From assembly GCA_009927065.1 (NCBI GenBank), contig RFNU01000202.1, positions 1 through 29,498 of the forward strand: DNA of 29,498 nt, read 5' to 3'. The stretch is from a bacterium. Lineage in GTDB: Bacteria > Pseudomonadota > Gammaproteobacteria > Berkiellales > Berkiellaceae. Numbering within the stretch: position 1 is the stretch's first letter; each line of letters begins with the position of its first letter. A program made the translations under genes and the position numbers. Below the pieces are notes generated by a model. That model did not search any database. It was not told the DNA's origin and was given only the letters and a program-made list of their open reading frames with translations. Shown here piece by piece: positions 22,045 to 29,498 of this stretch.

Positions 22045-23468
22045 CAACGATGCATAGGCATTAAATCAGTAATTGTGCCTTCAAAGGCTTCACACGATTG
22101 AGCAATTGTTTCTGAAAGAGTGGGATGTGGATGAATCGTTAATGCTAAATCTTCAGCAACACAACCCATTTCAATAGCAAGAGTAATTTCTGCAATTAAA
22201 TCTCCTGCATGTGGTCCTGCTATCCCTGCACCTAAAATATGTTTTGTTTTAGGATCGAACAGCAATTTTGTTAACCCATCTTGACGTCCCAAAGCCAGAG
22301 AGCGTCCATTAGCAGCCCATGGAAAGACCGATTTTTCATAAGGAATATTATCTTTTTTGAGCTGCCTTTCTGTTTGCCCAACCCATGCAATTTCAGGATC
22401 GGTGTAAGCAACACTTGAAATCAAGCGCCCTAAAAATGCTGAAGGCAGTCCACAAGCAACTTCAGCAGCAACTTTACCTTCAGGAATGGCCTTGTGTGCT
22501 AACATAGGATCGCTCGCGCAATCACCTATCGCAAAAATATGCTCAACGACAGTGCGTTGCTGGTCATCCACTTCAATAAACCCCCTCTGATTCAATCTTA
22601 AGCCTGCTTTTTCCAGTCCAATCAAATCACCATTTGGGCGACGACCAACCGCTGATAAAATCATATCATAATTTACTGATTCTTTAGGAGCATCTACTCC
22701 TTCAAATGAAACAAGCAAGCCTTCTTTTTTAGCAATAACATTCTTGACTTTTGTCTGCATAAGAATCGACTCATAGTGTTGCTGAGCAAATTTAACGAGT
22801 GGCTTGACAATATCTTCATCTGCTGACGGAATAAGCTGCGATCCAAGTTCAACAATAGTTATTTTTGAGCCTAATGCACTATAAATACTAGCCATCTCCA
22901 TCCCGATAATACCACCACCAATGACAAGCATTTTTTTAGGAATAAAGGGTAAATTCAACGCTCCTGTTGAGTCCACGATTCTTGAGTCAGTTGGCAAAAA
23001 TGGCAATTTGATTGGACGTGATCCCACAGCTAGAATTAATTTTTTAAAAATAATTTTTGTAGGCTCCCCATCACGTGGGGTAACAATAAGTGAGTGAGGA
23101 TCATTTAATATACCGGTGCCTTGCAACACATTCACTTGACGAGCTTTAGCAAGAGCACTTAATCCACTTGTGAGTTGTCCAACCACAGCTTTTTTATGAG
23201 CTCTTAACTGTGCAAGATCGATAACAGGATTGTCCCAGCTGAGACCTTTTGTCTTAAGCTTTTCTGTTGAACGTATTGTTTCAGAAACATGAAGCAGTGT
23301 TTTCGAAGGAATACATCCTATATTTAAACATACACCACCTAAATCTGGATATCGCTCTATTAACGCGACTTGTCCTGGTTTTTTCAATAAATCGGCCGCA
23401 CGAAAAGCAGCTGTATAACCACCGGGGCCGCTACCCAATACTGCAATTTCAACATTTAATTCCTTCAT
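22044..23468 (-). CDS. lpdA: Dihydrolipoamide dehydrogenase (E3)
   Basis: FAD flavoprotein that reoxidises dihydrolipoyl groups of pyruvate dehydrogenase (and 2-oxoglutarate dehydrogenase), passing electrons to NAD. It has 474 residues. The FAD motif is GSGPGGYTAA (12-21). The redox-active disulfide is Cys47-LNIG-Cys52 in GGVCLNIGCIPSK. The NAD fold has VIGGGIIGMEMAS. The C-terminal His448-Glu453 dyad is in HPHPTLSE. It lies 16 bases after aceF with AGGA about 9 bases before the ATG, as the third gene of the PDH operon. Confidence 0.97.
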   Translation of the reverse strand: MKELNVEIAVLGSGPGGYTAAFRAADLLKKPGQVALIERYPDLGGVCLNIGCIPSKTLLHVSETIRSTEKLKTKGLSWDNPVIDLAQLRAHKKAVVGQLTSGLSALAKARQVNVLQGTGILNDPHSLIVTPRDGEPTKIIFKKLILAVGSRPIKLPFLPTDSRIVDSTGALNLPFIPKKMLVIGGGIIGMEMASIYSALGSKITIVELGSQLIPSADEDIVKPLVKFAQQHYESILMQTKVKNVIAKKEGLLVSFEGVDAPKESVNYDMILSAVGRRPNGDLIGLEKAGLRLNQRGFIEVDDQQRTVVEHIFAIGDCASDPMLAHKAIPEGKVAAEVACGLPSAFLGRLISSVAYTDPEIAWVGQTERQLKKDNIPYEKSVFPWAANGRSLALGRQDGLTKLLFDPKTKHILGAGIAGPHAGDLIAEITLAIEMGCVAEDLALTIHPHPTLSETIAQSCEAFEGTITDLMPMHR

Positions 23469-23484
23469 ATTCTACGGTCCTCTC

Positions 23485-24729
23485 CTAGAGTAATAATGTT
23501 CGAATGTCTTCTAATGTATGAGCTATGTATGCGGAAAAACGCGCAGCTTGCGCACCATCAATAACTCTATGATCGTAACTTAAACTTAAAGGCAGGATTT
23601 CTGCTTTAACCCAATTATCGTTAATCCATACTGGTTGCTGCTGTTTTTTTGAAACACCTAAAATAGCAACATCTGGCCAATTGATAATCGGAGTAAAACC
23701 AACACCGCCAAGACCACCTAACGAGGAAATGGTGAATGTCTGACCTTGATGCTGTGCTAGGGATAATCGCCGCTGTCTAGCTAATAACGAGAGATCTTGC
23801 AATTTAATAGCTAATTCAATTAAAGAATAGGTGTCGGCATGATGAATAACGGGTACAACTAAGCCTTCTTGAGTTTCAACAGCAACACCAATGTTAATGT
23901 AATTTTTCATAATCAAATGAGTGCCACAAGAAGCTAAAGAGCTATTAAATTCAGGATATTCTTTTAATGCAGCAGTGACTGCTTTGATCACGAAAACCAG
24001 AGGGGTGAGTTTAGCTCCTTGATCAAGAGCTTTTTGTTGGTGGGCTAAACGAAATTTATCCAATTCAGTAATATTAGCTTGCTCAAAATGAGTAACGTGC
24101 GGAATATTCTGCCAATTTGCACTCATGGTTTGCGCACTTTTTTGACGTATAGAGGTTAATTTTTTCTCAGCAATAGCGCCCCATTGAGAAAAATCTGGAA
24201 GAAGTCTTAACTCTGTTGCTAATTTTTCTGTTTTGATCAGTTGATGATCTCGTACATATTTTTTTAAATCATCTAATGTGATTCGCCCTTGCGTTCCACT
24301 GCCTAATACTTTTTCAAGATCAACATCAAGTTCGCGCGCTAATTTTCGCACAGCAGGCCCTGCATAAACAGTTTTCAATGATTGAGCAAAATCATTCAGT
24401 AACGAAACTTCGTTCATGGTTTGTTTTTTTAAAGGCAGTTGCTCAGATAATTCGTCTCTTTGCGCACCGAGGCTAACGTTTGGGATACCACTATCATTTT
24501 CTTTAATATGTAAGATAGGGTAATGAGCGGAGACTTTATCTCCTTTAGTCACTAAGATCTTTTGAATCAATCCAGCTTTATCACTCACAATTTCCATAGA
24601 CGCTTTATCTGTTTCAAGAATTAAAATAGGTTGTCCTATTTCAATGAAATCTCCTTCTTTAATCAAAACATCAATGACTTCTAAGTTTACTAATCCCCCT
24701 AGTTGAGGAATAACAACTTCAGTATTCAT
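23485..24729 (-). CDS. aceF: Dihydrolipoyllysine acetyltransferase (PDH E2), single lipoyl domain
   Basis: Core acetyltransferase of the pyruvate dehydrogenase complex. It has 414 residues. One lipoyl domain (1-75) carries the lipoylated Lys42 in ETDKASME. A peripheral-subunit-binding domain (about 120-160) includes AGPAVRKLARELDVDL...GSGTQGRI. The catalytic domain ends with LSYDHRVIDG (His387, Asp391). E. coli AceF has three lipoyl domains; a single one is common elsewhere. ATG 24729 is chosen, with AAAGGAG 10 bases upstream; a GTG at 24738 would sit on the ribosome site. It follows aceE by 20 bases. Confidence 0.95.
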   Translation of the reverse strand: MNTEVVIPQLGGLVNLEVIDVLIKEGDFIEIGQPILILETDKASMEIVSDKAGLIQKILVTKGDKVSAHYPILHIKENDSGIPNVSLGAQRDELSEQLPLKKQTMNEVSLLNDFAQSLKTVYAGPAVRKLARELDVDLEKVLGSGTQGRITLDDLKKYVRDHQLIKTEKLATELRLLPDFSQWGAIAEKKLTSIRQKSAQTMSANWQNIPHVTHFEQANITELDKFRLAHQQKALDQGAKLTPLVFVIKAVTAALKEYPEFNSSLASCGTHLIMKNYINIGVAVETQEGLVVPVIHHADTYSLIELAIKLQDLSLLARQRRLSLAQHQGQTFTISSLGGLGGVGFTPIINWPDVAILGVSKKQQQPVWINDNWVKAEILPLSLSYDHRVIDGAQAARFSAYIAHTLEDIRTLLL

Positions 24730-24749
24730 TTTGTACACACTCCTTTAAC

Positions 24750-27359
24750 TTATGCAGTTAGTGGATTTTTCTTGTCAGGATTGATATTGAGTTTTTTTTG
24801 TATCAATGTTAAATCCCCCTGATAAAGATTGTTTTTAATCAATTCTTTTAATGTCGCGTAAACTATATAAGCACTTGATACTTCAAAGTGATCGCGTAAC
24901 GAAGACCGTGTATCCGATCGACCATAACCATCGGTACCAAGGACAACATAAGGTCGTTTAATCCAAGCTCGAATTTGATCTGCATGGATTTTCATATAAT
25001 CTGTTGCGGCAATAACAGGAAGATGACTTGCGCCTAAACACTGCTCAATATAAGTCGATCTTGCTATATCATGAGACTGATGTAATGATGCATGATCATA
25101 GGCTAACCCATCTGCTCGCAACTCAGTGAAACTTGTAACAGACCAAACATGCGCAAAAACTTGATATTCTTTCTCCAGAATATCGGCGGCAACTAACACC
25201 TCATTTAAAATAGCACCCGAACCCAATAAATCACAAATCGTTTTTTTCGAGCTTTTTTTTAATAAGTACATCCCTTTAATAATGCCTGCAACAGCATCGT
25301 TAGGCATAGCTGGGTGCTCATAATTTTCATTCATTGTTGTTATATAAAAAAACTCATCGTGTTCTTGGATGATTCTTGTCAAACCATAATCAATAATATG
25401 TGCCAGTTCGAACGAAAAAGCCGGGTCATAACAACGCCCGTTAGGTATTGTTGATGCCAAAACATGCGAATGCCCATCTTGATGTTGGAGCCCTTCGCCA
25501 TGTAATGTTGTTCGTCCAGCTGTCGCACCAATCATAAAGCCGCGTGCACGACTATCACCCGCTGCCCAACACAGATCGCCAATACGCTGAAACCCAAACA
25601 TAGAATAAAAAATGTAAAAAGGGACCATAGGACAATCATGATGCGTGTAAGAAGTCGCTGCAGCTAACCAGCTACTAAAAGCACCTGCCTCATTGATACC
25701 CTCTTGCAATAACTGTCCTTGCGCACTTTTGACATAAGGCATAAGATCATCTTTATCCACAGAATCATAACATTGACCCTCAGGATGATAAATCCCCAAC
25801 TGTTTAAACAAGCCTTCCATGCCAAATGTTCTGGCTTCATCAGGCACTATAGGCACAATGTGTTTTTTTAATGACCGATCGCGAAGCAATGCTCCTAACA
25901 AACGAACAAAAGCCATTGTTGTGGAAATTTTTTTACCAGCACTACCCCTATCAAATAAGGTTGCGTAATGAGGATCATCAATTTTTAAAGATTGTGGTTT
26001 GACGGTACGTTCTGGTAAAAAACCACCTAATTGTTGACGTTGATTTTTTATATATTGAGTCAATACATGATCGTGGGGTGCTCGATAAAAATCTAATTTT
26101 TTAATGTGCTCTAATGTTAAGGGCAGCTGAAACTGTTCTTTAAATTCGAGAAGTGATGCATGATCAAGTTTTTTAGTATTATGAGCAGTATTCAGTGCTT
26201 GACCTGCCGATCCTAGGCCGTAGCCTTTAATAGAATGCGCTAAAATCACGACTGGCTTCTCCTGGGAGGCTACAGCTTGAGCGTAAGCTGCATATATTTT
26301 AACTCGGTCATGAGCTCCTCGTCCTAAAGCTTTTAACGTTTCCTCACTTAAACTCGCTTTGAGCTGCTCGATCTCAGGGCAGCCTGTAAAAAAATGGTCT
26401 CTAAAATATTCCCATCCAAATTTACTATAAGCTTGCATATCACCATCAACAACCTCTTGCATTCGTGATCGTACAACACCGGAAACATCTTCATCTAGGA
26501 GTTGATCCCAAGCACTATTCCAGATAACTTTTAAAACCATCCATCCGTTGCCTAGAAAAATCTTTTCCAACTCACTGATAATCTTTCCATTGCCTCTGAC
26601 AGGACCATCCAATCTTTGTAAATTGCAATTCACTACAAAAATCAGGTGATTAAGCTTTTCGCGAGCAGCAATTGAAAGCGCGCCTAAAGACTCTGGTTCA
26701 TCCATTTCACCATCACCACAAAAACACCATACTTTACGATCACGCATATCGATAAGACCACGTGCATGTAAATAGCGCATAAATCTTGCCTGATAAATAG
26801 CTTGTAAGGGCCCCAATCCCATTGATACGGTAGGAAATTGCCAATAATTTGGCATCAACCAAGGATGTGGATATGAACTTAACCCATTACCTTTCACTTC
26901 ACGACGAAAATTTTTCAACTGATCCTCTTCTAAGCGATACTCTAAAAAAGAACGTGCGTAAATTCCTGGTGACGAATGTCCTTGAAAGAAAATTAAATCT
27001 GCATTCTCCCCTGCTTTCCAAAAATGATTGAATCCGACATCGTAAAGCGTTGATACAGATGCAAAAGTTCCAATATGCCCGCCTAAGTCTGCAGTATCGG
27101 ATTGAGCACGAACAACCATCGCCAAGGCATTCCATCGGATCAGATTTTCAAGTTGATCTTCAAGGTGTTGATCACCTGGATACAATGGCTGCTCATCAAG
27201 GGATATGGTATTGGTATAATCTAAGTATGTATTGGCCAAAGGGGATTGATTGATGCTTTGAGCTAACCGTTTAATTAATCGTGCTGCATGAGCCTGACCT
27301 TGATGATCAATAACGTCTTTTAAGGCATCAAGCCATTCATTGAATTCTATATCTGCCAT
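24750..27359 (-). CDS. aceE: Pyruvate dehydrogenase E1, homodimeric type
   Basis: Thiamine-diphosphate-dependent decarboxylase of pyruvate, first step of acetyl-CoA formation. It has 869 residues, the long single-chain form of gamma- and betaproteobacteria. DLGGHIGTFAS (91-101) and the thiamine-diphosphate motif GDGEMDEPE (215-223) to NCNLQRLD (244-251) are present. C-terminal blocks include GRTTLHGEGLQHQDGHSH and VLGTDGYGRSDTR. AAGGA stands 7 bases before the ATG. First gene of aceE-aceF-lpdA-PP0621-like. No pdhR regulator gene is next to it. It supplies acetyl-CoA to the fab genes found in the same window. Confidence 0.97.
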   Translation of the reverse strand: MADIEFNEWLDALKDVIDHQGQAHAARLIKRLAQSINQSPLANTYLDYTNTISLDEQPLYPGDQHLEDQLENLIRWNALAMVVRAQSDTADLGGHIGTFASVSTLYDVGFNHFWKAGENADLIFFQGHSSPGIYARSFLEYRLEEDQLKNFRREVKGNGLSSYPHPWLMPNYWQFPTVSMGLGPLQAIYQARFMRYLHARGLIDMRDRKVWCFCGDGEMDEPESLGALSIAAREKLNHLIFVVNCNLQRLDGPVRGNGKIISELEKIFLGNGWMVLKVIWNSAWDQLLDEDVSGVVRSRMQEVVDGDMQAYSKFGWEYFRDHFFTGCPEIEQLKASLSEETLKALGRGAHDRVKIYAAYAQAVASQEKPVVILAHSIKGYGLGSAGQALNTAHNTKKLDHASLLEFKEQFQLPLTLEHIKKLDFYRAPHDHVLTQYIKNQRQQLGGFLPERTVKPQSLKIDDPHYATLFDRGSAGKKISTTMAFVRLLGALLRDRSLKKHIVPIVPDEARTFGMEGLFKQLGIYHPEGQCYDSVDKDDLMPYVKSAQGQLLQEGINEAGAFSSWLAAATSYTHHDCPMVPFYIFYSMFGFQRIGDLCWAAGDSRARGFMIGATAGRTTLHGEGLQHQDGHSHVLASTIPNGRCYDPAFSFELAHIIDYGLTRIIQEHDEFFYITTMNENYEHPAMPNDAVAGIIKGMYLLKKSSKKTICDLLGSGAILNEVLVAADILEKEYQVFAHVWSVTSFTELRADGLAYDHASLHQSHDIARSTYIEQCLGASHLPVIAATDYMKIHADQIRAWIKRPYVVLGTDGYGRSDTRSSLRDHFEVSSAYIVYATLKELIKNNLYQGDLTLIQKKLNINPDKKNPLTA

Positions 27360-27489
27360 AACATAATCCTTGCATAGAAGTTTTTTTAGTTGTTATGAAT
27401 CACTCGTACGCTAGGAAGAAAGTGCTTTGACAATCATATGATAAAGCTGTCCTAAAAACGGTCTATTGAAGACTTGAGCGTTTTCGATA

Positions 27490-27517
27490 AAAATACTACT
27501 CGTTAAGAATAATACAA
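27490..27517 (-). promoter_or_regulatory. Candidate promoter for the PDH operon
   Basis: On the minus strand TTGTAT (27517-27512) and TATTTT (27495-27490) are 16 bases apart, giving a leader of about 125 bases before aceE. Both hexamers are only partial matches. Confidence 0.3.
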
Positions 27518-27692
27518 TCCGTCTGCAAATAGCGAGTCTAGTCGAAGATCTGAGATATTGTACTGGCCTAACCATCGCTCCTAGTGAGATCATCAGACGT
27601 GAAAACTGTCGAGTGCAGATAACCTCGATCAGCTGATTAAAGATCATCGATTAACTTAAGGCGTTTTACACAAGACAAAAGGGAGTAACCCA

Positions 27693-27721
27693 TTGGCCTG
27701 GCTTAATTTTTTTGATATTAT
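27693..27721 (+). promoter_or_regulatory. Candidate sigma-70 promoter for ttcA-rluD
   Basis: TTGGCC at 27693-27698 and TATTAT at 27716-27721 are exactly 17 bases apart, and TGA directly before the -10 makes it an extended -10. The start site would fall near 27728, leaving a leader of about 24 bases before the ttcA ATG. Confidence 0.55.
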
Positions 27722-27751
27722 TAGGAATCTTAATTTTCTTGTGCTTTTTTA

Positions 27752-28591
27752 ATGAGTCTTATAGCCCTTCAAAAAAAAATCTTACATTATACGGGCAAAG
27801 CTATCAATCATTTTAATATGATTGCCCAGAATGACAATATTCTTGTATGTTTATCTGGTGGAAAAGACTCTTGGGCCATGGTTTGGGCCCTAAAAGAATT
27901 AAAAGCTCGCAGTAAGGTTCGTTTTAACTTTACAGTCTTTACCCTTGATCAAGGACAACCGGGTTGGGACGATCAGGCTCTAAAGCAGCGCTTAGAAGCA
28001 ATGAATCTTAACTATGAAGTTTTACATCGCGATACTTATTCAATTGTAACGGATAAAATTCCTGAAAATAAAACCTATTGTTCATTATGTTCGCGTCTTC
28101 GTCGAGGAATCGTCTATCGTTACGCTCGTGAAAATGGTTTTAATAAAGTAGCTCTCGGACATCACCGTGATGATTTAATTACAACGCTTTTAATGTCTAT
28201 CTTTTATAATGGTGCTATTAAATCAATGCCTCCAAAGCTCTTAAATGAAGATAAAGATTTAATTGTGATTCGTCCATTAGCGTATGTTCAAGAAAAAGAT
28301 CTGATAGATTTCGCCATGCAAATGAATTTTCCCATCATTCCTTGTAATCTGTGCGGATCTCAAGAAAATTTACAGCGTCAGTCTGTAAAAGCACTCATAC
28401 ACAAAATGGCTCAAACCAATCAAAAAATACCAAGTAACATTTTACATGCGTTAAGCTCTCTGACGCCAAGCCACTTGATGGATAAGAATTACTGGGACTT
28501 TAAAAATCTTGAACGTGAGCAAGTTAATGGCAATATTACTCCATTCTGTGATGAACAAGAATTTATTCAACAGGAAGAAGATATATGGTAA
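27752..28591 (+). CDS. ttcA: tRNA 2-thiocytidine-32 synthetase TtcA
   Basis: An iron-sulfur PP-loop enzyme that thiolates C32 of certain tRNAs. It has 279 residues (E. coli 311). The ATP motif SGGKDS is at 35-40. Cys110 and Cys113 (CSLC) and Cys198 (CNLC with Cys201) are the cluster or sulfur-carrying Cys positions expected in TtcA. The block ALGHHRDDLITTLLM follows, and the RRGIVYRYARENG stretch is typical. Start ATG 27752 is just upstream of the first conserved helix; no good ribosome site is seen within 12 bases. The gene overlaps rluD by 7 bases, so the two RNA-modification genes are probably co-expressed. Confidence 0.93.
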   Translation: MSLIALQKKILHYTGKAINHFNMIAQNDNILVCLSGGKDSWAMVWALKELKARSKVRFNFTVFTLDQGQPGWDDQALKQRLEAMNLNYEVLHRDTYSIVTDKIPENKTYCSLCSRLRRGIVYRYARENGFNKVALGHHRDDLITTLLMSIFYNGAIKSMPPKLLNEDKDLIVIRPLAYVQEKDLIDFAMQMNFPIIPCNLCGSQENLQRQSVKALIHKMAQTNQKIPSNILHALSSLTPSHLMDKNYWDFKNLEREQVNGNITPFCDEQEFIQQEEDIW

Positions 28592-29498
28592 ATGATGAAT
28601 TTTTTGTCATAGAGGCAGATCACGCTGGTGTCCGCATCGATAAATGGTTAGCAACGATTTTTAATCAATTTTCACGATCTCATTTAACAGAGCAAATTAA
28701 AAATGGTTATGTTTTACTTAACGATAATACTGTCAATCCCAGTATTAAACTGAAAGTTGGTGATAATATTCGCGTCAAAACCGATCATTTAAAAATTGAT
28801 GAACATTTGTCCGATCTGATTCCTCAAGAAGGTAAGCTGGATATTGTTATTCAACATGAGCATTTTATTATTTTAAATAAAGCTCCTGGAGTGGTAGTGC
28901 ACCCTGGTGCTGGAGTCCGCGATCAAACATTAGCTAATTATCTCGTTTGGCACTTCCCTGGTAATCTTCAACTGCCTAATTGGGGTCTGATCCATCGACT
29001 TGATAAAGATACATCTGGGCTGATGGTTATTGCTTTAACACTAGAAGGTTATCATGAATTAACGAAGCAAATGCTAGCGCGCGAGATTAAACGAACCTAT
29101 TTAGCTCTTACCATGGGTCATATTCGTTATGGGCAGACCATAGAAACCTATATGAGTCGTGATCCACGTAATAGACTCAAACGAGCAGTAACAACCTCTC
29201 CCTTGGCCAAACGTGCTATTACTCATGTCAAAGTAAAAGAGCGTTTTGAGAAAATGACTCTTGTGGAGTGTACGTTAGAAACCGGGCGCACGCATCAAAT
29301 TCGTGTGCACATGGAGCATATTCGTCACCCTATTGTGGGAGAGCCTTTATATTCTGGGAATATGCCGACCAAAAGATTGTTTCATCGCCAAGCTCTTCAT
29401 GCAACGCATTTGAGCTTCAATAACCCCTGGGATAAGAGACTAGTTGAAGCAGATGCTCTCCTACCTGAAGACTTTACTAAACTGCTTGATTCACTCCG
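28585..29498 (+). CDS. rluD: 23S rRNA pseudouridine synthase RluD (incomplete at the window end)
   Basis: The frame is open from ATG 28585 to the last base, about 304 codons, without a stop. RluD makes pseudouridines 1911, 1915 and 1917 in helix 69 of 23S rRNA. An N-terminal S4 RNA-binding domain (about 14-70: GVRIDKWLA...VGDNIRV) precedes the catalytic domain, with ILNKAPGVVVHPG, the catalytic Asp140 in HRLDKDTSGL, and ETGRTHQIRVHM. The H-R-L-D-K-D form, together with RREI-like REIKRTYLAL and RQALHAT, is closer to RluD than to RluC. AGGAAG lies about 8 bases before the start, inside ttcA. Only a few C-terminal residues are missing. Confidence 0.92.
   Translation, partial: MVNDEFFVIEADHAGVRIDKWLATIFNQFSRSHLTEQIKNGYVLLNDNTVNPSIKLKVGDNIRVKTDHLKIDEHLSDLIPQEGKLDIVIQHEHFIILNKAPGVVVHPGAGVRDQTLANYLVWHFPGNLQLPNWGLIHRLDKDTSGLMVIALTLEGYHELTKQMLAREIKRTYLALTMGHIRYGQTIETYMSRDPRNRLKRAVTTSPLAKRAITHVKVKERFEKMTLVECTLETGRTHQIRVHMEHIRHPIVGEPLYSGNMPTKRLFHRQALHATHLSFNNPWDKRLVEADALLPEDFTKLLDSL

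Larger units (their letters stand above)
27360..27751. other. Divergent intergenic region aceE-ttcA
   Basis: About 390 bases without a recognisable gene. A 78-codon minus frame at 27411-27647 has no family likeness and no good ribosome site. No tRNA cloverleaf was found. Two promoter candidates are listed separately. A palindrome ATCAGCTGAT (about 27631-27640) and repeated GATTAA units lie between them and could be regulatory. Confidence 0.6.

Noticed and set aside
27411..27647. 78-codon minus frame in the aceE-ttcA gap
   Set aside because: No family likeness and no ribosome site; it lies over the probable promoter region of the PDH operon.
27360..27751. Possible tRNA or structured RNA in the aceE-ttcA gap
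   Set aside because: Short complementary segments exist, but no cloverleaf, T-loop consensus or known riboswitch core could be built.
1..29498. CRISPR arrays, prophage genes or insertion-sequence transposases
   Set aside because: No regularly spaced repeats, phage structural genes or DDE-type transposase frames were found on either strand.

Overview
The window reads as a stretch of chromosome from an AT-rich gammaproteobacterium. The evidence is the block sppA-(sseB)-yceF-yceD-rpmF-plsX, the homodimeric-type pyruvate dehydrogenase operon aceE-aceF-lpd, TtcA, RlmI, RluD and the LptF/LptG pair. The low-GC sequence, several compact or shortened proteins, and one membrane-anchored protein with a possible F-box-like motif would fit a host-associated lineage of the Legionella/Coxiella kind. 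That is an inference from gene content. The species cannot be named from this sequence.

Layout. Positions 2-3423 (+) hold a run of genes for a membrane peptidase fragment, an SseB-domain protein, the nucleotide pyrophosphatase YceF, YceD, ribosomal protein L32 and the phospholipid-precursor enzyme PlsX. Convergent to it (3440-6089, -) is fabH-fabD-fabG, in the inverse orientation to the usual plsX-fabHDG run. Next (6180-8546, -) is a tandem fusion of two D-Ala-D-Ala-ligase-type modules. A probably secreted alpha/beta hydrolase (+) and an RRM RNA-binding protein (-) share a bidirectional terminator. A 600-base AT-rich gap is followed by pepA-lptF-lptG (+). Then come a SulP-type anion transporter without its STAS domain (-), rlmI (+), a two-gene MNT/HEPN (MntA-HepT type) module (+), valS (-), a 418-residue unknown protein (-), and the operon aceE-aceF-lpd-PP0621-like (-). 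The right end carries ttcA and the start of rluD (+), which runs off the window.

How the genes fit together. Most of the window is core metabolism: fatty-acid initiation (PlsX, FabD, FabH, FabG), supplied with acetyl-CoA by pyruvate dehydrogenase; envelope building (Ddl, LptFG); and translation or RNA modification (L32, ValS, RlmI, TtcA, RluD). The accessory material lies in two places. One is the MNT/HEPN module at 16648-17404, flanked by a 13-bp perfect inverted repeat and a GC-rich imperfect repeat. The other is the unknown protein at 20419-21675.

Most notable observations: (1) the HepT-like protein has Tyr in place of both Arg and His of the RX4HXY RNase motif, while keeping the Tyr that is the AMPylation target in characterised systems; (2) the 788-residue double Ddl, whose first module has a changed C-terminal active-site loop; (3) the possible F-box-like segment; (4) the SulP transporter without STAS. 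No CRISPR array, prophage, transposase, rRNA or tRNA was seen.
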